From the NCBI GenBank assembly GCA_900316435.1, contig ONCY01000002.1, positions 1 through 49,848 of the forward strand: 49,848 nt of DNA, in the 5' to 3' direction. Source of the stretch: an uncultured Eubacteriales bacterium. GTDB taxonomy: Bacteria; Bacillota; Clostridia; Oscillospirales; Acutalibacteraceae. The notes below the pieces were generated by a model. That model was not told the origin of the DNA. It made no database searches and saw only the letters and a program-made list of their open reading frames with translations. How positions within the stretch are numbered: the first letter of the stretch is position 1; every line of letters starts with the position of its first letter. Shown in pieces: positions 31,548 to 39,354 of this stretch. Both the position numbers and the translations under genes were made by a program.

Positions 31548-32305
31548 TAGTATCCGTTTCTCAAGCTCCGGATTTTGTGCCCGCAGTATTAAAAATATCA
31601 AATAACAATCCGTTTGCCTGCCGCATTTTATCGCTCTATAAGTGCTATCCGCCGGAGCTCGCTTTTGTGGATTACTGGATGACAGCCGATGAAAACGGGA
31701 TTTGCACGGGCGCTATAGCCCGCAACGGTTCAAATTTTATCCTTTTCTTAACAGAGAAAAGCGATATTGATGAGATAGGTTCATTCATTCGCATTTCCGG
31801 CGCTTCCGCTGTTTTGTGCGAGGGTGGTTATGATCTTGATTTTTTCGATCGAATTACAGAGGGCGTGGTTATGAAGATAACCCGGCCGATAGATATTGAA
31901 GTTGAGGAAAAGATAATTGAGCCCGATATCCGCTCTGCATATGATTTGATTGTAAAATGCGCCGATGATAACTTTACGCCGCCTGAGTTTGAGGATTTTT
32001 ACGTTGACGTCAATCATAAGCTGCGCCATAACGCGATAAGGCTTTACGGCATTTGTGACGGAGAAACCCTTGCCGCAATCGCCATGACGGTTGCCGAGAG
32101 CGGCGACGGCGCGGTATTGGGCGCGGTTGCGTGCCATCCCGATTACCGCCGCAGCGGTTACGGTTCAAAAATAGTTAGCTTCCTCACAAACACGCTTATT
32201 GCCGAGGGTAAAGCGGTTTACCTTCACCGCGCGCAAAACGCCAACGCCGCGTTTTATCAAAAACTTGGTTTTGATAACTGCGGAAGCTGGCGCGAATATC
32301 GCTAA
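31544..32305 (+). CDS. GNAT-family N-acetyltransferase
   Basis: 253 residues. The C-terminal half is a GNAT domain (about 125-253): LGAVACHPDYRRSGYGSKIVSFL is motif A with the acetyl-CoA loop RRSGYGS, and AVYLHRAQNANAAFYQKLGF is motif B. The N-terminal half (1-120) is a divergent GNAT-like fold, so it may be a tandem GNAT protein with one active site. Its substrate is unknown; operon location beside peptidases suggests acetylation of amino acids or peptides. It overlaps the M42 gene by 4 nt and ends about 22 nt before the downstream start. Confidence 0.8.
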   Translation: MIVSVSQAPDFVPAVLKISNNNPFACRILSLYKCYPPELAFVDYWMTADENGICTGAIARNGSNFILFLTEKSDIDEIGSFIRISGASAVLCEGGYDLDFFDRITEGVVMKITRPIDIEVEEKIIEPDIRSAYDLIVKCADDNFTPPEFEDFYVDVNHKLRHNAIRLYGICDGETLAAIAMTVAESGDGAVLGAVACHPDYRRSGYGSKIVSFLTNTLIAEGKAVYLHRAQNANAAFYQKLGFDNCGSWREYR

Positions 32306-32327
32306 AAAATATAGAACGGATGATTTT

Positions 32328-33584
32328 TTGAATTTTTATGATATTGACAAACGTGTTATAGAAGCCTCGCAGAAAGCCATGGAGCTTTGCGCAGATAAGC
32401 TGAGCGAGATCGAGGACATTCAGGAATATAACCAGATTAAAATGATAAAAGCGTTTCAGAACGCGGGCGTGAGGGAGAGCTATTTCAGCGCATCCACAGG
32501 TTACGGATATGATGATTTCGGGCGCGATGCGCTTGACCGCGTGTACGCCTTTGCCTTTGACGCCGAGGACGCTCTGGTGCGCCACAACTTTGTCAGCGGT
32601 ACTCACGCACTCACCGTAGCGCTTTTCGGTATGCTCCGCCCGAATGACACCATGCTCAGCGTTACGGGTATGCCTTATGATACCATACGCTCCGCTATCG
32701 GTATCGAGGGCGATTACCCCGGTTCGCTCAAGGACTTTAACATCAACTTTGAAATGACAGAGCTGCTGCCCGACGGCACGCTTGATTACGCTCAAATCCA
32801 AAAGGATATTGAAGCTAAAAAGCCGAAGATGGTCTATATTCAGCGCTCGCGCGGCTACAGCACCAGAGCTACGCTTACCTGGCGCGAGATAAAGAAAATC
32901 TGCAACATTTCAAAAAAAGCCTCGCCCAAGTCAATCATCATGCTCGACAATTGCTACGGCGAGTTTATTGATAAGGTGGAGCCGCTTTCTGTCGGAGTAG
33001 ACATCATGGCAGGCTCGCTTATCAAGAATGCCGGCGGCGGAATCGCTCCCACGGGCGGTTATATCGCAGGCAAAAAAGAGCTTGTCGAAATGTGCGCCTA
33101 CCGCCTTACAACTCCGGGAACGGGCAAGGAAATAGGCGCTACCCTCGGCAACAACCGAGAGCTCTTTATGGGTGCGTACCACGCGCCTCATGTAACGGGC
33201 GAGGCGCTTAAAACCGCGGTTTTCGCTTCGGCTTTGTTTGAGATCCTCGGCTATGAAACCTCTCCCAAATACAACGAAAACAGGGGAGATATAATTCAGC
33301 TTGTTATGCTCGGAAATGAAGAAAAGCTCTGCAAATTCTGCGAGGGAATTCAGGCGGGCTCTGCTGTAGACAGCTTTGTTGTGCCCGTTCCGTCGGATAT
33401 GCCGGGCTATGAGAGCAAGGTTATAATGGCGGCGGGAGCGTTTACTCTTGGCAGCTCAATCGAGCTTTCGGCTGACGCGCCTCTGCGTGAGCCGTACGCC
33501 GTATGGATGCAGGGCGGACTAAACTTCCACGGAGGCAAGTTAGGCGTAATGCTCGCTGCAAATAAGGTTCTGAATAGTATATAA
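32328..33584 (+). CDS. ynbB: YnbB-type PLP enzyme (methionine gamma-lyase-like, aluminium-resistance family)
   Basis: 418 residues of the family PF06838. STGYGYDDFGRDALDRVYAFAF, RHNFVSGTHALTVALFGMLRP and QRSRGYSTRATLTW are characteristic, as is DNCYGEFIDKVEP; the PLP Lys is in GSLIKNAGGGIAPTGGYIAG. The family is PLP-dependent and possibly lyses sulfur amino acids; the name aluminium resistance is historical. The start is a TTG at 32328, 7 nt after ACGGATG's GGA; the upstream frame runs within the GNAT gene and gives nonfamily residues, so it is dismissed. Confidence 0.88.
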   Translation: MNFYDIDKRVIEASQKAMELCADKLSEIEDIQEYNQIKMIKAFQNAGVRESYFSASTGYGYDDFGRDALDRVYAFAFDAEDALVRHNFVSGTHALTVALFGMLRPNDTMLSVTGMPYDTIRSAIGIEGDYPGSLKDFNINFEMTELLPDGTLDYAQIQKDIEAKKPKMVYIQRSRGYSTRATLTWREIKKICNISKKASPKSIIMLDNCYGEFIDKVEPLSVGVDIMAGSLIKNAGGGIAPTGGYIAGKKELVEMCAYRLTTPGTGKEIGATLGNNRELFMGAYHAPHVTGEALKTAVFASALFEILGYETSPKYNENRGDIIQLVMLGNEEKLCKFCEGIQAGSAVDSFVVPVPSDMPGYESKVIMAAGAFTLGSSIELSADAPLREPYAVWMQGGLNFHGGKLGVMLAANKVLNSI

Positions 33585-33589
33585 TTCTA

Positions 33590-33646
33590 CAGAAGAAAAA
33601 AGCAGAAGGCTTCAATTCAAGAAGCCTTCTGCCAAATCATTTTTTA
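33590..33646. terminator. Bidirectional terminator between convergent genes
   Basis: GCAGAAGGCTTC (33602-33613) pairs with GAAGCCTTCTGC (33621-33632). On the minus strand a TTTTTTCTTCT run follows; on the plus strand a T run follows after 6 nt. Confidence 0.85.
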
Positions 33647-35008
33647 TCAGTTTTTAAGCGCCTGCAGCGGTGCGGGGATTCTTCCGCCGCGGTTTATGAA
33701 TACCTCTGGTGAGCCTGCTCTTACGGGCATTACGGGGCCCGAGCCGAGCAGTCCGCCGAATTCAAGCGTATCGCCGGCTTTTCTTCCGACTGCGGGAATA
33801 AGCCTTACAGCGGTTGTTTTTGTGTTTACCATGCCGATAGCCGCCTCATCGGCGATAATAGCCGAAATGGTTTCCGCGGTGATGTCGCCGGGAACAACGA
33901 TCATATCCAGGCCAACCGAGCAAACAGCTGTCATGCTTTCGAGCTTTGTAATATCAAGATGTCCGCTTTTTGCCGCTGCTATCATACCGGCGTCCTCCGA
34001 AACGGGAATAAACGCGCCGCTCAGTCCGCCTACATGTGAAGAAGCCATTACGCCGCCTTTTTTGACCGCGTCATTTAGCAGAGCGAGGGCAGCGGTCGTG
34101 CCGTGACAGCCGCATTTTTCCAAGCCCATCTCTTCCAGAATATATGCAACGCTGTCGCCGACAGCCGGAGTAGGAGCGAGCGAGAGGTCTACGATTCCGA
34201 AGGGCACGCAAAGGCGTTTGCTTGCTTCTTTGGCAACAAGCTGACCCATTCTGGTGATTTTGAAAGCGGTTTTCTTTACCATATCGGCAATTTCGGTTAT
34301 ATCTTTACCTGCGCCGTTCTTGGCAAGAGCCGCCCTTACAACTCCGGGACCCGATACGCCGACGTTGATTACCGTATCGGCTTCGCCTACGCCGTGGAAC
34401 GCGCCTGCCATAAAGGGGTTGTCCTCTGGAGCATTGCAGAAAACAACAAGCTTAGCCGCGCCGATGCAGTTTCGGTCGGCAGTGATCTCGGCGGTCTGCT
34501 TAACAATTTTGCCCATCATCTTTACGGCGTCCATGTTGATTCCGGCTTTAGTAGAGCCGATATTAACCGAGGAGCAGACATAATCGGTTTCGCTCAGCGC
34601 CTGAGGAATGCTCTCAATAAGCGCGTAGTCGCCGCTTGCAAAGCCCTTCTGCACCAAAGCCGAGTAGCCTCCGATGAAGTTTACGCCCAGCTCCTTAGCC
34701 GCCTTGTCAAGCGCGTAGGCAAATCTGACTACGTTTTTGCTCTGGCAGGGAGCCGCTACCATGCCGATAGGGGTAACGGAAATGCGCTTGTTGATGATAG
34801 GAATACCGTATTCGCGCTCGATATCCTCGCCGGTCTTGACCAAATCCTTTGCGTTGAGCATGATTTTGTCATAAACCTTCGTGCATGCCTTGTCGATATC
34901 CTCGTCAAGGCAGTCCAACAGCGAAATACCCATTGTGATCGTTCTCACGTCAAGGTTTTCGTTGTCAATCATATTAATGGTTTCAAGTATATCCTTGGTT
35001 TCAAGCAT
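33647..35008 (-). CDS. UPF0210/PFL (DUF711) family protein
   Basis: 453 residues, full family length. Begins [33 protein letters not shown], with [64 protein letters not shown] and [16 protein letters not shown] following; this is the conserved core of UPF0210. The fold is related to a glycyl-radical-like barrel, but no activity is established for it. It follows the ACT-domain gene by 21 nt on the same strand, the usual arrangement for this pair, which suggests an amino-acid-related switch of its activity. Confidence 0.92.
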   Translation of the reverse strand: MLETKDILETINMIDNENLDVRTITMGISLLDCLDEDIDKACTKVYDKIMLNAKDLVKTGEDIEREYGIPIINKRISVTPIGMVAAPCQSKNVVRFAYALDKAAKELGVNFIGGYSALVQKGFASGDYALIESIPQALSETDYVCSSVNIGSTKAGINMDAVKMMGKIVKQTAEITADRNCIGAAKLVVFCNAPEDNPFMAGAFHGVGEADTVINVGVSGPGVVRAALAKNGAGKDITEIADMVKKTAFKITRMGQLVAKEASKRLCVPFGIVDLSLAPTPAVGDSVAYILEEMGLEKCGCHGTTAALALLNDAVKKGGVMASSHVGGLSGAFIPVSEDAGMIAAAKSGHLDITKLESMTAVCSVGLDMIVVPGDITAETISAIIADEAAIGMVNTKTTAVRLIPAVGRKAGDTLEFGGLLGSGPVMPVRAGSPEVFINRGGRIPAPLQALKN

Positions 35009-35029
35009 TTTATTATTCCCTTACCCTTG

Positions 35030-35299
35030 TTATATTTTATGCATGCTGTTGAAGATGTCCTCATGCATGATGTGGATCTTGGTGTTTGTATTTTCGCCGA
35101 CCTTGTTGAGGCTTTCGCGAAGCTCTTCAAAGCCGAGAGAAGAATTATCAATTTCAACAAGCATAATCATTGCGAACATGTCCTGCAAAACGCTCTGGGT
35201 TACCTCAACAATGTTTACGTTTGCGCGCGCGCATGCGTCGGATACCTTTGCTAAAATGCCTACTGTGTCCTTGCCGATGACAGTTATTATCGCTTTCAT
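35030..35299 (-). CDS. ACT-domain protein (UPF0237)
   Basis: 89 residues: MKAIITVIGKDTVGILAKVSDACARANVNIVEVTQSVLQDMFAMIMLVEID. A single ACT domain of the UPF0237 family, which in Streptococcus and relatives lies beside the UPF0210 gene. ACT domains bind amino acids and usually dimerise. GGAGG precedes the ATG. First gene of a two-gene operon. Confidence 0.92.
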   Translation of the reverse strand: MKAIITVIGKDTVGILAKVSDACARANVNIVEVTQSVLQDMFAMIMLVEIDNSSLGFEELRESLNKVGENTNTKIHIMHEDIFNSMHKI

Positions 35300-35370
35300 C
35301 TTTTGCCTCCGTTAGCTGTATTTTTACCGTTTAATTATATCTTTTTTTGGCGATAAAGTAAAGTTAAATC

Positions 35371-35399
35371 TTGCATAAACATGCGTGGTATGCTATTAT
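35371..35399 (+). promoter_or_regulatory. Promoter of the PHP phosphatase gene
   Basis: -35 TTGCAT (35371-35376), 17 nt, -10 TATTAT (35394-35399); AGGGGGAA ribosome site follows. Confidence 0.65.
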
Positions 35400-35418
35400 T
35401 TTTTTAGGGGGAATACTA

Positions 35419-36240
35419 ATGAGATATTTTTGTGACATGCACACCCATTCCGATAATTCTTTTGACGCAAAAAACTCTGTTGATGATATGTGCCTTGCGG
35501 CTGTTGAAAGAGGGCTTTACGCAATTGCGATAACCGACCACTGCGAGGCTCCGTTTATCCGTTTCGGCGCTGATTGCGAGTTCGGCTGCTTCGACGAGCA
35601 GATTCCCAAGTCATTTGCCGACGCCACCGCCGCAAGAGAAAAGTATAAAGGTAAGCTCAAGGTGCTGCGCGGCATGGAGCTGGGCGAGCCTCTGCACGAC
35701 CCTGAGCAGACGGCGCACGCGCTTTTATACGGCGATTTTGACTTTGTTCTCGCCTCGGTTCACAACCTGAAAAACATGCAGGATTTCTATTACATGAATT
35801 ACAGCGGAGTTGATGTTGATTGGCTTTTAGGCAAGTATTTTGACGAGCTTATCGAAACGGCCGCTTTCCCGCATTTTGACAGCCTTTCGCACCTTACTTA
35901 TCCGCTTCGATATATAATAGCCGGTACGGGTAAAACGCCTGACCTCGGCATTCATAAGGATAAAATCGACATCATATTTAAAATTCTTATAAAGAATAAT
36001 AAAGCGCTTGAAATAAACGTTTCGGGGCTGTTTAAGGAGATGGGCTGCACTCTGCCTGATCTGCCGCTTGTAAAAAGGTATAAAGAGCTTGGCGGTAAGC
36101 TTATCACAATAGGCACCGACGCCCACAGCGCCGATATGGTCGGCAAGGGGATTGAGCAGGGAATAGAGGTTGCAAAAAGCGCGGGCTTTACGCATTATGC
36201 AATTTTTGAAAAGCATTCTCCGATTCTAATAGAGATATAA
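35419..36240 (+). CDS. PHP-domain histidinol-phosphatase-like protein
   Basis: 273 residues. Metal-site motifs of PHP phosphatases: CDMHTHSDNSFDAKN (His-x-His), AITDHCEAP, RGMELGEP, LASVHN, FDSLSHLTYP and TIGTDAHSADMVGKG. HisK-type histidinol phosphatases of this size work in histidine synthesis, but no other his gene is near, so a general phosphoesterase is possible. The ATG at 35419 is chosen since AGGGGGAA lies 7-12 nt upstream and the HTH motif is at the N-terminus; the frame from 35371 overlaps the promoter. Confidence 0.85.
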   Translation: MRYFCDMHTHSDNSFDAKNSVDDMCLAAVERGLYAIAITDHCEAPFIRFGADCEFGCFDEQIPKSFADATAAREKYKGKLKVLRGMELGEPLHDPEQTAHALLYGDFDFVLASVHNLKNMQDFYYMNYSGVDVDWLLGKYFDELIETAAFPHFDSLSHLTYPLRYIIAGTGKTPDLGIHKDKIDIIFKILIKNNKALEINVSGLFKEMGCTLPDLPLVKRYKELGGKLITIGTDAHSADMVGKGIEQGIEVAKSAGFTHYAIFEKHSPILIEI

Positions 36241-36275
36241 AAAAGCGGCTGTGCACAACGCATAGCCGCTAAAAT
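36238..36275 (-). terminator. Terminator of the aminotransferase gene
   Basis: AGCGGCT (36244-36250) pairs with AGCCGCT (36264-36270); on the minus strand the stem is followed by TTTTTTAT. It is placed to end the ilvE transcript. Confidence 0.8.
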
Positions 36276-36289
36276 ATTCTTTAATAGAA

Positions 36290-37315
36290 TTAACAGATTT
36301 CTCTGATCCAGCCTTCGGGAGCTTCGATTCTGCCCATCTGAATGCCTGTAAGGGTGTTATAGAGCTTCTTTGTGATCGGGCCCATTTCTTCCATACCTGC
36401 GGGGAAGCAGATCTCCTTGCCGTGGTCAACAATCTTGCCGACGGGCGAGATAACCGCAGCAGTACCGCAGAGGCCGCACTCGGCGAAGTCCTTGATCTCG
36501 TCGAAGTAAACCTCTCTCTGCTCAACCTCAAGACCGAGGTAATGCTCGGCAACATACATAAGCGAACGGCGTGTGATAGATGGAAGAATGCTGTCGCTCT
36601 TAGGAGTAACAACCTTGCCGTCCTTGGTAACGAACAGGAAGTTAGCGCCGCCTGTTTCCTCAACCTTGGTGCGGGTAGCGGCGTCGAGGTACATGTTCTC
36701 GTCAAAGCCCTCGTTGTGAGCGGTAACAATTGCGTGCAGGCTCATTGCGTAGTTAAGACCAGCCTTTATGTTGCCTGTGCCGTGGGGTGCGGCTCTGTCA
36801 AAGTCAGAAACCTTGATTGTGATCGGCTTTACACCGCCCTTAAAGTATGGACCAACAGGAGTTGCAAAAAGACGGAACTGATATTCCTCGGCAGGCTTTA
36901 CGCCGATAACCGAGCTTGAACCGAAGATAAACGGACGCAGATAAAGAGTAGCGCCTGTGCCGTAGGGAGGTACATAATCGGCGTTTGCCTTTACAACTTT
37001 CTCAACAGCCTCAATAAATTTGTCCTGAGGAAATACGGGGATCTCAAGACGCTTTGCGCTCTGCTCAAGACGTTCGGCGTTGAGGTCGGGACGGAATACA
37101 ACGATTTTGCCATCTACCGTGGTGTACGCCTTAAGACCTTCAAAAACAGTCTGAGCGTACTGCAAAACGCCTGCGCACTCGCTCAATGTAATTGTGGATT
37201 CTGTGGTCATTTCGCCTTCATCCCACTTGCCGTCCTTATAATTGGCAACGAAACGCTCGCCTGTGGGAATGTAGCCAAAGCCGAGATTTGACCAATCGAT
37301 GTTTTGTTTTGCCAT
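36290..37315 (-). CDS. ilvE: Branched-chain amino-acid aminotransferase
   Basis: 341 residues, fold-type IV PLP enzyme, moves the amino group between glutamate and branched 2-oxo acids in Val, Leu and Ile synthesis or breakdown. SECAGVLQYAQTVFEGLKAY, LYLRPFIFGSSSVIGV and GTGNIKAGLNYAMSLHA are present; the last contains the PLP Lys (about residue 184). KVEETGGANFLFV and ITRRSLMYVAEHYLGLEVEQREV are further family markers. It is the long BCAT form. Transcribed alone, AGGAAG before the ATG. Confidence 0.95.
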   Translation of the reverse strand: MAKQNIDWSNLGFGYIPTGERFVANYKDGKWDEGEMTTESTITLSECAGVLQYAQTVFEGLKAYTTVDGKIVVFRPDLNAERLEQSAKRLEIPVFPQDKFIEAVEKVVKANADYVPPYGTGATLYLRPFIFGSSSVIGVKPAEEYQFRLFATPVGPYFKGGVKPITIKVSDFDRAAPHGTGNIKAGLNYAMSLHAIVTAHNEGFDENMYLDAATRTKVEETGGANFLFVTKDGKVVTPKSDSILPSITRRSLMYVAEHYLGLEVEQREVYFDEIKDFAECGLCGTAAVISPVGKIVDHGKEICFPAGMEEMGPITKKLYNTLTGIQMGRIEAPEGWIREIC

Positions 37316-37443
37316 ATATATTACTTCCTTTCAGTGAATTAAAATCTACCAAATCACATTTTATCACTTTAATATAATGCTATAATTCCATATTAGAAAA
37401 ATAAACAGATATTTGAATTATATAATGTATTTGGGTGTTTATT

Positions 37444-38547
37444 ATGACTGAAATAACAAAAATTGTACTTACAGGCGGTCCTTGCGGCGGAAAAACTACG
37501 GCTGTTTCCTTTCTTCACGAACAGTTAAGCTCATACGGCGTTGATGTTTTTGAGGTAAACGAGCAGGCTACGTCGCTTAAACGCAGCGGCAAAACTCCCG
37601 AAAGCATGGGTTCTTATGAGTTTCACAGCCTTTTGTTTTCAAATCAGCTTGCTGAGGAAAACGCCGCTTTTGAGCAGGCAGAGCGTTCCGAAAAGAGCAA
37701 AGCTGTTGTTATCTGCGACAGAGGGCTGCTTGACAGCCGCGCCTATGCCGGTGCTGCTGATTTTACAAAATATTCAGCCGTTTATGGCCTTAACGAGGCA
37801 AAAATCCGCAACCGTTACGACGCGGTGTTTCATATGGTAACTGCTGCCGACGGCGCCGAGGAGCATTATAATCTTACAAGTAATGAAACCCGAGGTGAGG
37901 ATTTGGCTAAGGCAAGGGAGCTTGATGAAGAAATACTATCTCTTTGGGTAGGTACTGAACATTTGCGGATTATAGATAACCGCGGAAGCTTTACCGATAA
38001 GCTTAACCGCCTTCTGCTGGAGATTCTGGCAGTGCTCGGAATCCCCGAGCCCCTTGAAATAGAGCGCAAGTTTTTGATCGAGTACCCCGATTTGGATTTG
38101 CTCAGAAACGTGAAAACCTGCCGCAGGATACCCATAACGCAGGCTTATCTGACTACGCCCGATGAGGGCAGGTTCCGCGTCAGGAAAAGGGGAGAGGGAA
38201 CCGAGGCGCTGTATATAAAAACAATCAAGCATAAAATCAATGATTTAAAACGCATTGAAATTGAGGATTATATTTCCGAAGAAGAATATAAAAGTTATCT
38301 TGCGAATAAAGAATGCGTTGAGGGTATTATTTCAAAGGACAGATACTGCATTGCGTGGCACGGCGAATACTTTGAGCTTGACGTTTATCCGTTCTGGAAC
38401 GACAGGGCAACGCTTGAAATCGAGCTGCTCGATGAAGATCAGAAATACGAGTTGCCCGACTTTATCGGCTTAGTGCGCGATGTAAGCACCGAAAAGGAAT
38501 ACCGCAATAAATATTTGGCTGTCGTTTACGGAAAGTATTATTTTTAA
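37444..38547 (+). CDS. P-loop NTPase fused to a CYTH triphosphatase domain
   Basis: 367 residues. The N-terminal half is a kinase-like P-loop domain (AAA_28 type): Walker A LTGGPCGGKTTAV (about 9-21), VNEQATSLK, CDRGLLDSRAYAG (Walker B-like). The C-terminal half is a CYTH/triphosphate tunnel enzyme, with the signature LEIERKFLIEY (the ExExK motif, Glu205, Glu207, Lys209), RFRVRKRG, KTIKHKI and LDVYPFWNDRATLEIEL. TTM enzymes hydrolyse triphosphates with a divalent metal. The P-loop plus CYTH order recalls plant and animal TTM-kinase fusions and Drosophila TTD14. The ATG at 37444 (after GGGTG) is chosen over GTG at 37435. Substrate unknown. Confidence 0.85.
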   Translation: MTEITKIVLTGGPCGGKTTAVSFLHEQLSSYGVDVFEVNEQATSLKRSGKTPESMGSYEFHSLLFSNQLAEENAAFEQAERSEKSKAVVICDRGLLDSRAYAGAADFTKYSAVYGLNEAKIRNRYDAVFHMVTAADGAEEHYNLTSNETRGEDLAKARELDEEILSLWVGTEHLRIIDNRGSFTDKLNRLLLEILAVLGIPEPLEIERKFLIEYPDLDLLRNVKTCRRIPITQAYLTTPDEGRFRVRKRGEGTEALYIKTIKHKINDLKRIEIEDYISEEEYKSYLANKECVEGIISKDRYCIAWHGEYFELDVYPFWNDRATLEIELLDEDQKYELPDFIGLVRDVSTEKEYRNKYLAVVYGKYYF

Positions 38548-38565
38548 CAATTTTTAAAAAAAGTA

Positions 38566-38594
38566 TTGACAATAAAGCCTGTTGCAGATATAAT
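38566..38594 (+). promoter_or_regulatory. Promoter of the tRNA cluster
   Basis: -35 TTGACA (38566-38571), 17 nt, -10 TATAAT (38589-38594). The first tRNA begins 25 nt downstream. Confidence 0.85.
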
Positions 38595-38619
38595 ATAAAG
38601 GCTGACTTAATTCAGAAAT

Positions 38620-38696
38620 GCGCCAATAGCTCAGCTGGATAGAGCAACTGCCTTCTAAGCAGTAGGTCAGGGGTTCGAGTCCCTTTTGGCGCGCCA
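38620..38696 (+). tRNA. tRNA-Arg (TCT)
   Basis: Acceptor GCGCCAA pairs with TTGGCGC; the anticodon stem ACTGC/GCAGT surrounds CTTCTAA, giving anticodon TCT. T loop TTCGAGT. CCA is encoded (38694-38696). Confidence 0.96.
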
Positions 38697-38701
38697 AATA
38701 T

Positions 38702-38779
38702 GGTGGGATTAGCGTAGTTGGTTAACGCGTCAGTTTGTGGCACTGAAGACCGACGGTTCGAATCCGTCATTCCACCCCA
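38702..38779 (+). tRNA. tRNA-His (GTG)
   Basis: Acceptor GTGGGAT with ATTCCAC, the extra G at position -1 (38702) faces the discriminator C, the tRNA-His hallmark. Anticodon loop TTTGTGG, anticodon GTG. CCA is encoded. Confidence 0.96.
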
Positions 38780-38780
38780 T

Positions 38781-38856
38781 GACTCATTAGCTCAGTTGGC
38801 AGAGCACTTGACTTTTAATCAAGGTGTCCGGAGTTCGAATCTCCGATGGGTCACCA
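38781..38856 (+). tRNA. tRNA-Lys (TTT)
   Basis: Acceptor GACTCAT with ATGGGTC, anticodon loop CTTTTAA (TTT), T loop TTCGAAT, CCA encoded. Confidence 0.96.
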
Positions 38857-38857
38857 A

Positions 38858-38882
38858 AGCCGCACAGTTTTTCTGTGCGGCT
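38858..38882 (+). terminator. Terminator after tRNA-Lys
   Basis: AGCCGCACAG with CTGTGCGGCT and a TTTTT loop. The Arg-His-Lys transcript probably ends here, which means that tRNA-Gln would need readthrough or its own weak promoter. Confidence 0.7.
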
Positions 38883-38911
38883 ACATTTATAAAATAATGA
38901 AATTAATATAT

Positions 38912-38986
38912 TGGGCCGTCGCCAAGCGGTAAGGCAACGGACTTTGACTCCGTCACCCGTGGGTTCGAATCCCGCCGGCCCAGCCA
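38912..38986 (+). tRNA. tRNA-Gln (TTG)
   Basis: Acceptor TGGGCCG with CGGCCCA, anticodon stem ACGGA/TCCGT around CTTTGAC (anticodon TTG), T arm GGGTTCGAATCCC, CCA encoded. Confidence 0.96.
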
Positions 38987-39020
38987 AAATAATAGCACCC
39001 CAAGAGGGTGCTATTATTTT
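38986..39020 (+). terminator. Terminator after tRNA-Gln
   Basis: Perfect 15-bp stem AAAATAATAGCACCC (38986-39000) with GGGTGCTATTATTTT (39006-39020), loop CAAGA. Confidence 0.8.
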
Positions 39021-39184
39021 GGCCGGGAAAGGCAGCGGGATTCGAAGGCGACCGTGCCGAGCGAAGCGAGGGAGAGCGTAGAAGAAACCTGTGATGGTGA
39101 ACACGCCGCATAAAACGGCGCAGGTGTAAATCTAAAAAGCAAACATACGCCGGCCCAGCCAGAAACGCCTCACTGACGTGAGGC
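39021..39184 (+). repeat. Partial tRNA-Gln duplication and palindromic intergenic segment
   Basis: Contains a 14-nt exact copy of the tRNA-Gln 3' end (CGCCGGCCCAGCCA) at 39148-39161 (first copy 38973-38986). It also has an inverted copy of its T arm, GCGGGATTCGAA (39035-39046), facing the original at 38964-38975, and a hairpin GCCTCAC/GTGAGGC (39167-39184). Apparent ORFs reading through here are artefacts of tRNA sequence. 39185-39354 shows nothing else. Confidence 0.7.
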
Positions 39185-39354
39185 TCAGAGAATAGTGCGT
39201 TATTTAGCAATGTTAGTAAGACATACGAAAACCCGCTTTAATTTTTTCTGAACTTTGCCGTACGGAAATAATGAATAATTCCGTGGTTTCAATACTATAC
39301 CGGGTTTACGCAAAAAAAGCCGGAAGTGTTAAAGGGGAATCGGCCGGTTACTTA

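Noticed and set aside
34103-35254. 383-codon ORF antisense to the UPF0210 and ACT genes
   Set aside because: It is a shadow of two clear genes on the minus strand and has no ribosome site or known domain.
37316-37443. T-box or other riboswitch before ilvE
   Set aside because: The leader is short and AT-rich, without a T-box sequence or a stable stem.
38787-39104. Minus-strand ORF of 105 codons across tRNA-Lys and tRNA-Gln
   Set aside because: Its peptide (GDPSEIRTPDTLIKSQ and similar) is the antisense translation of tRNA sequence, a well-known false annotation; no ribosome site is seen.
38953-39210. Second minus-strand ORF over the tRNA-Gln repeat region
   Set aside because: Also antisense tRNA and repeat sequence, ending in the GGIRTHG-type tRNA artefact.
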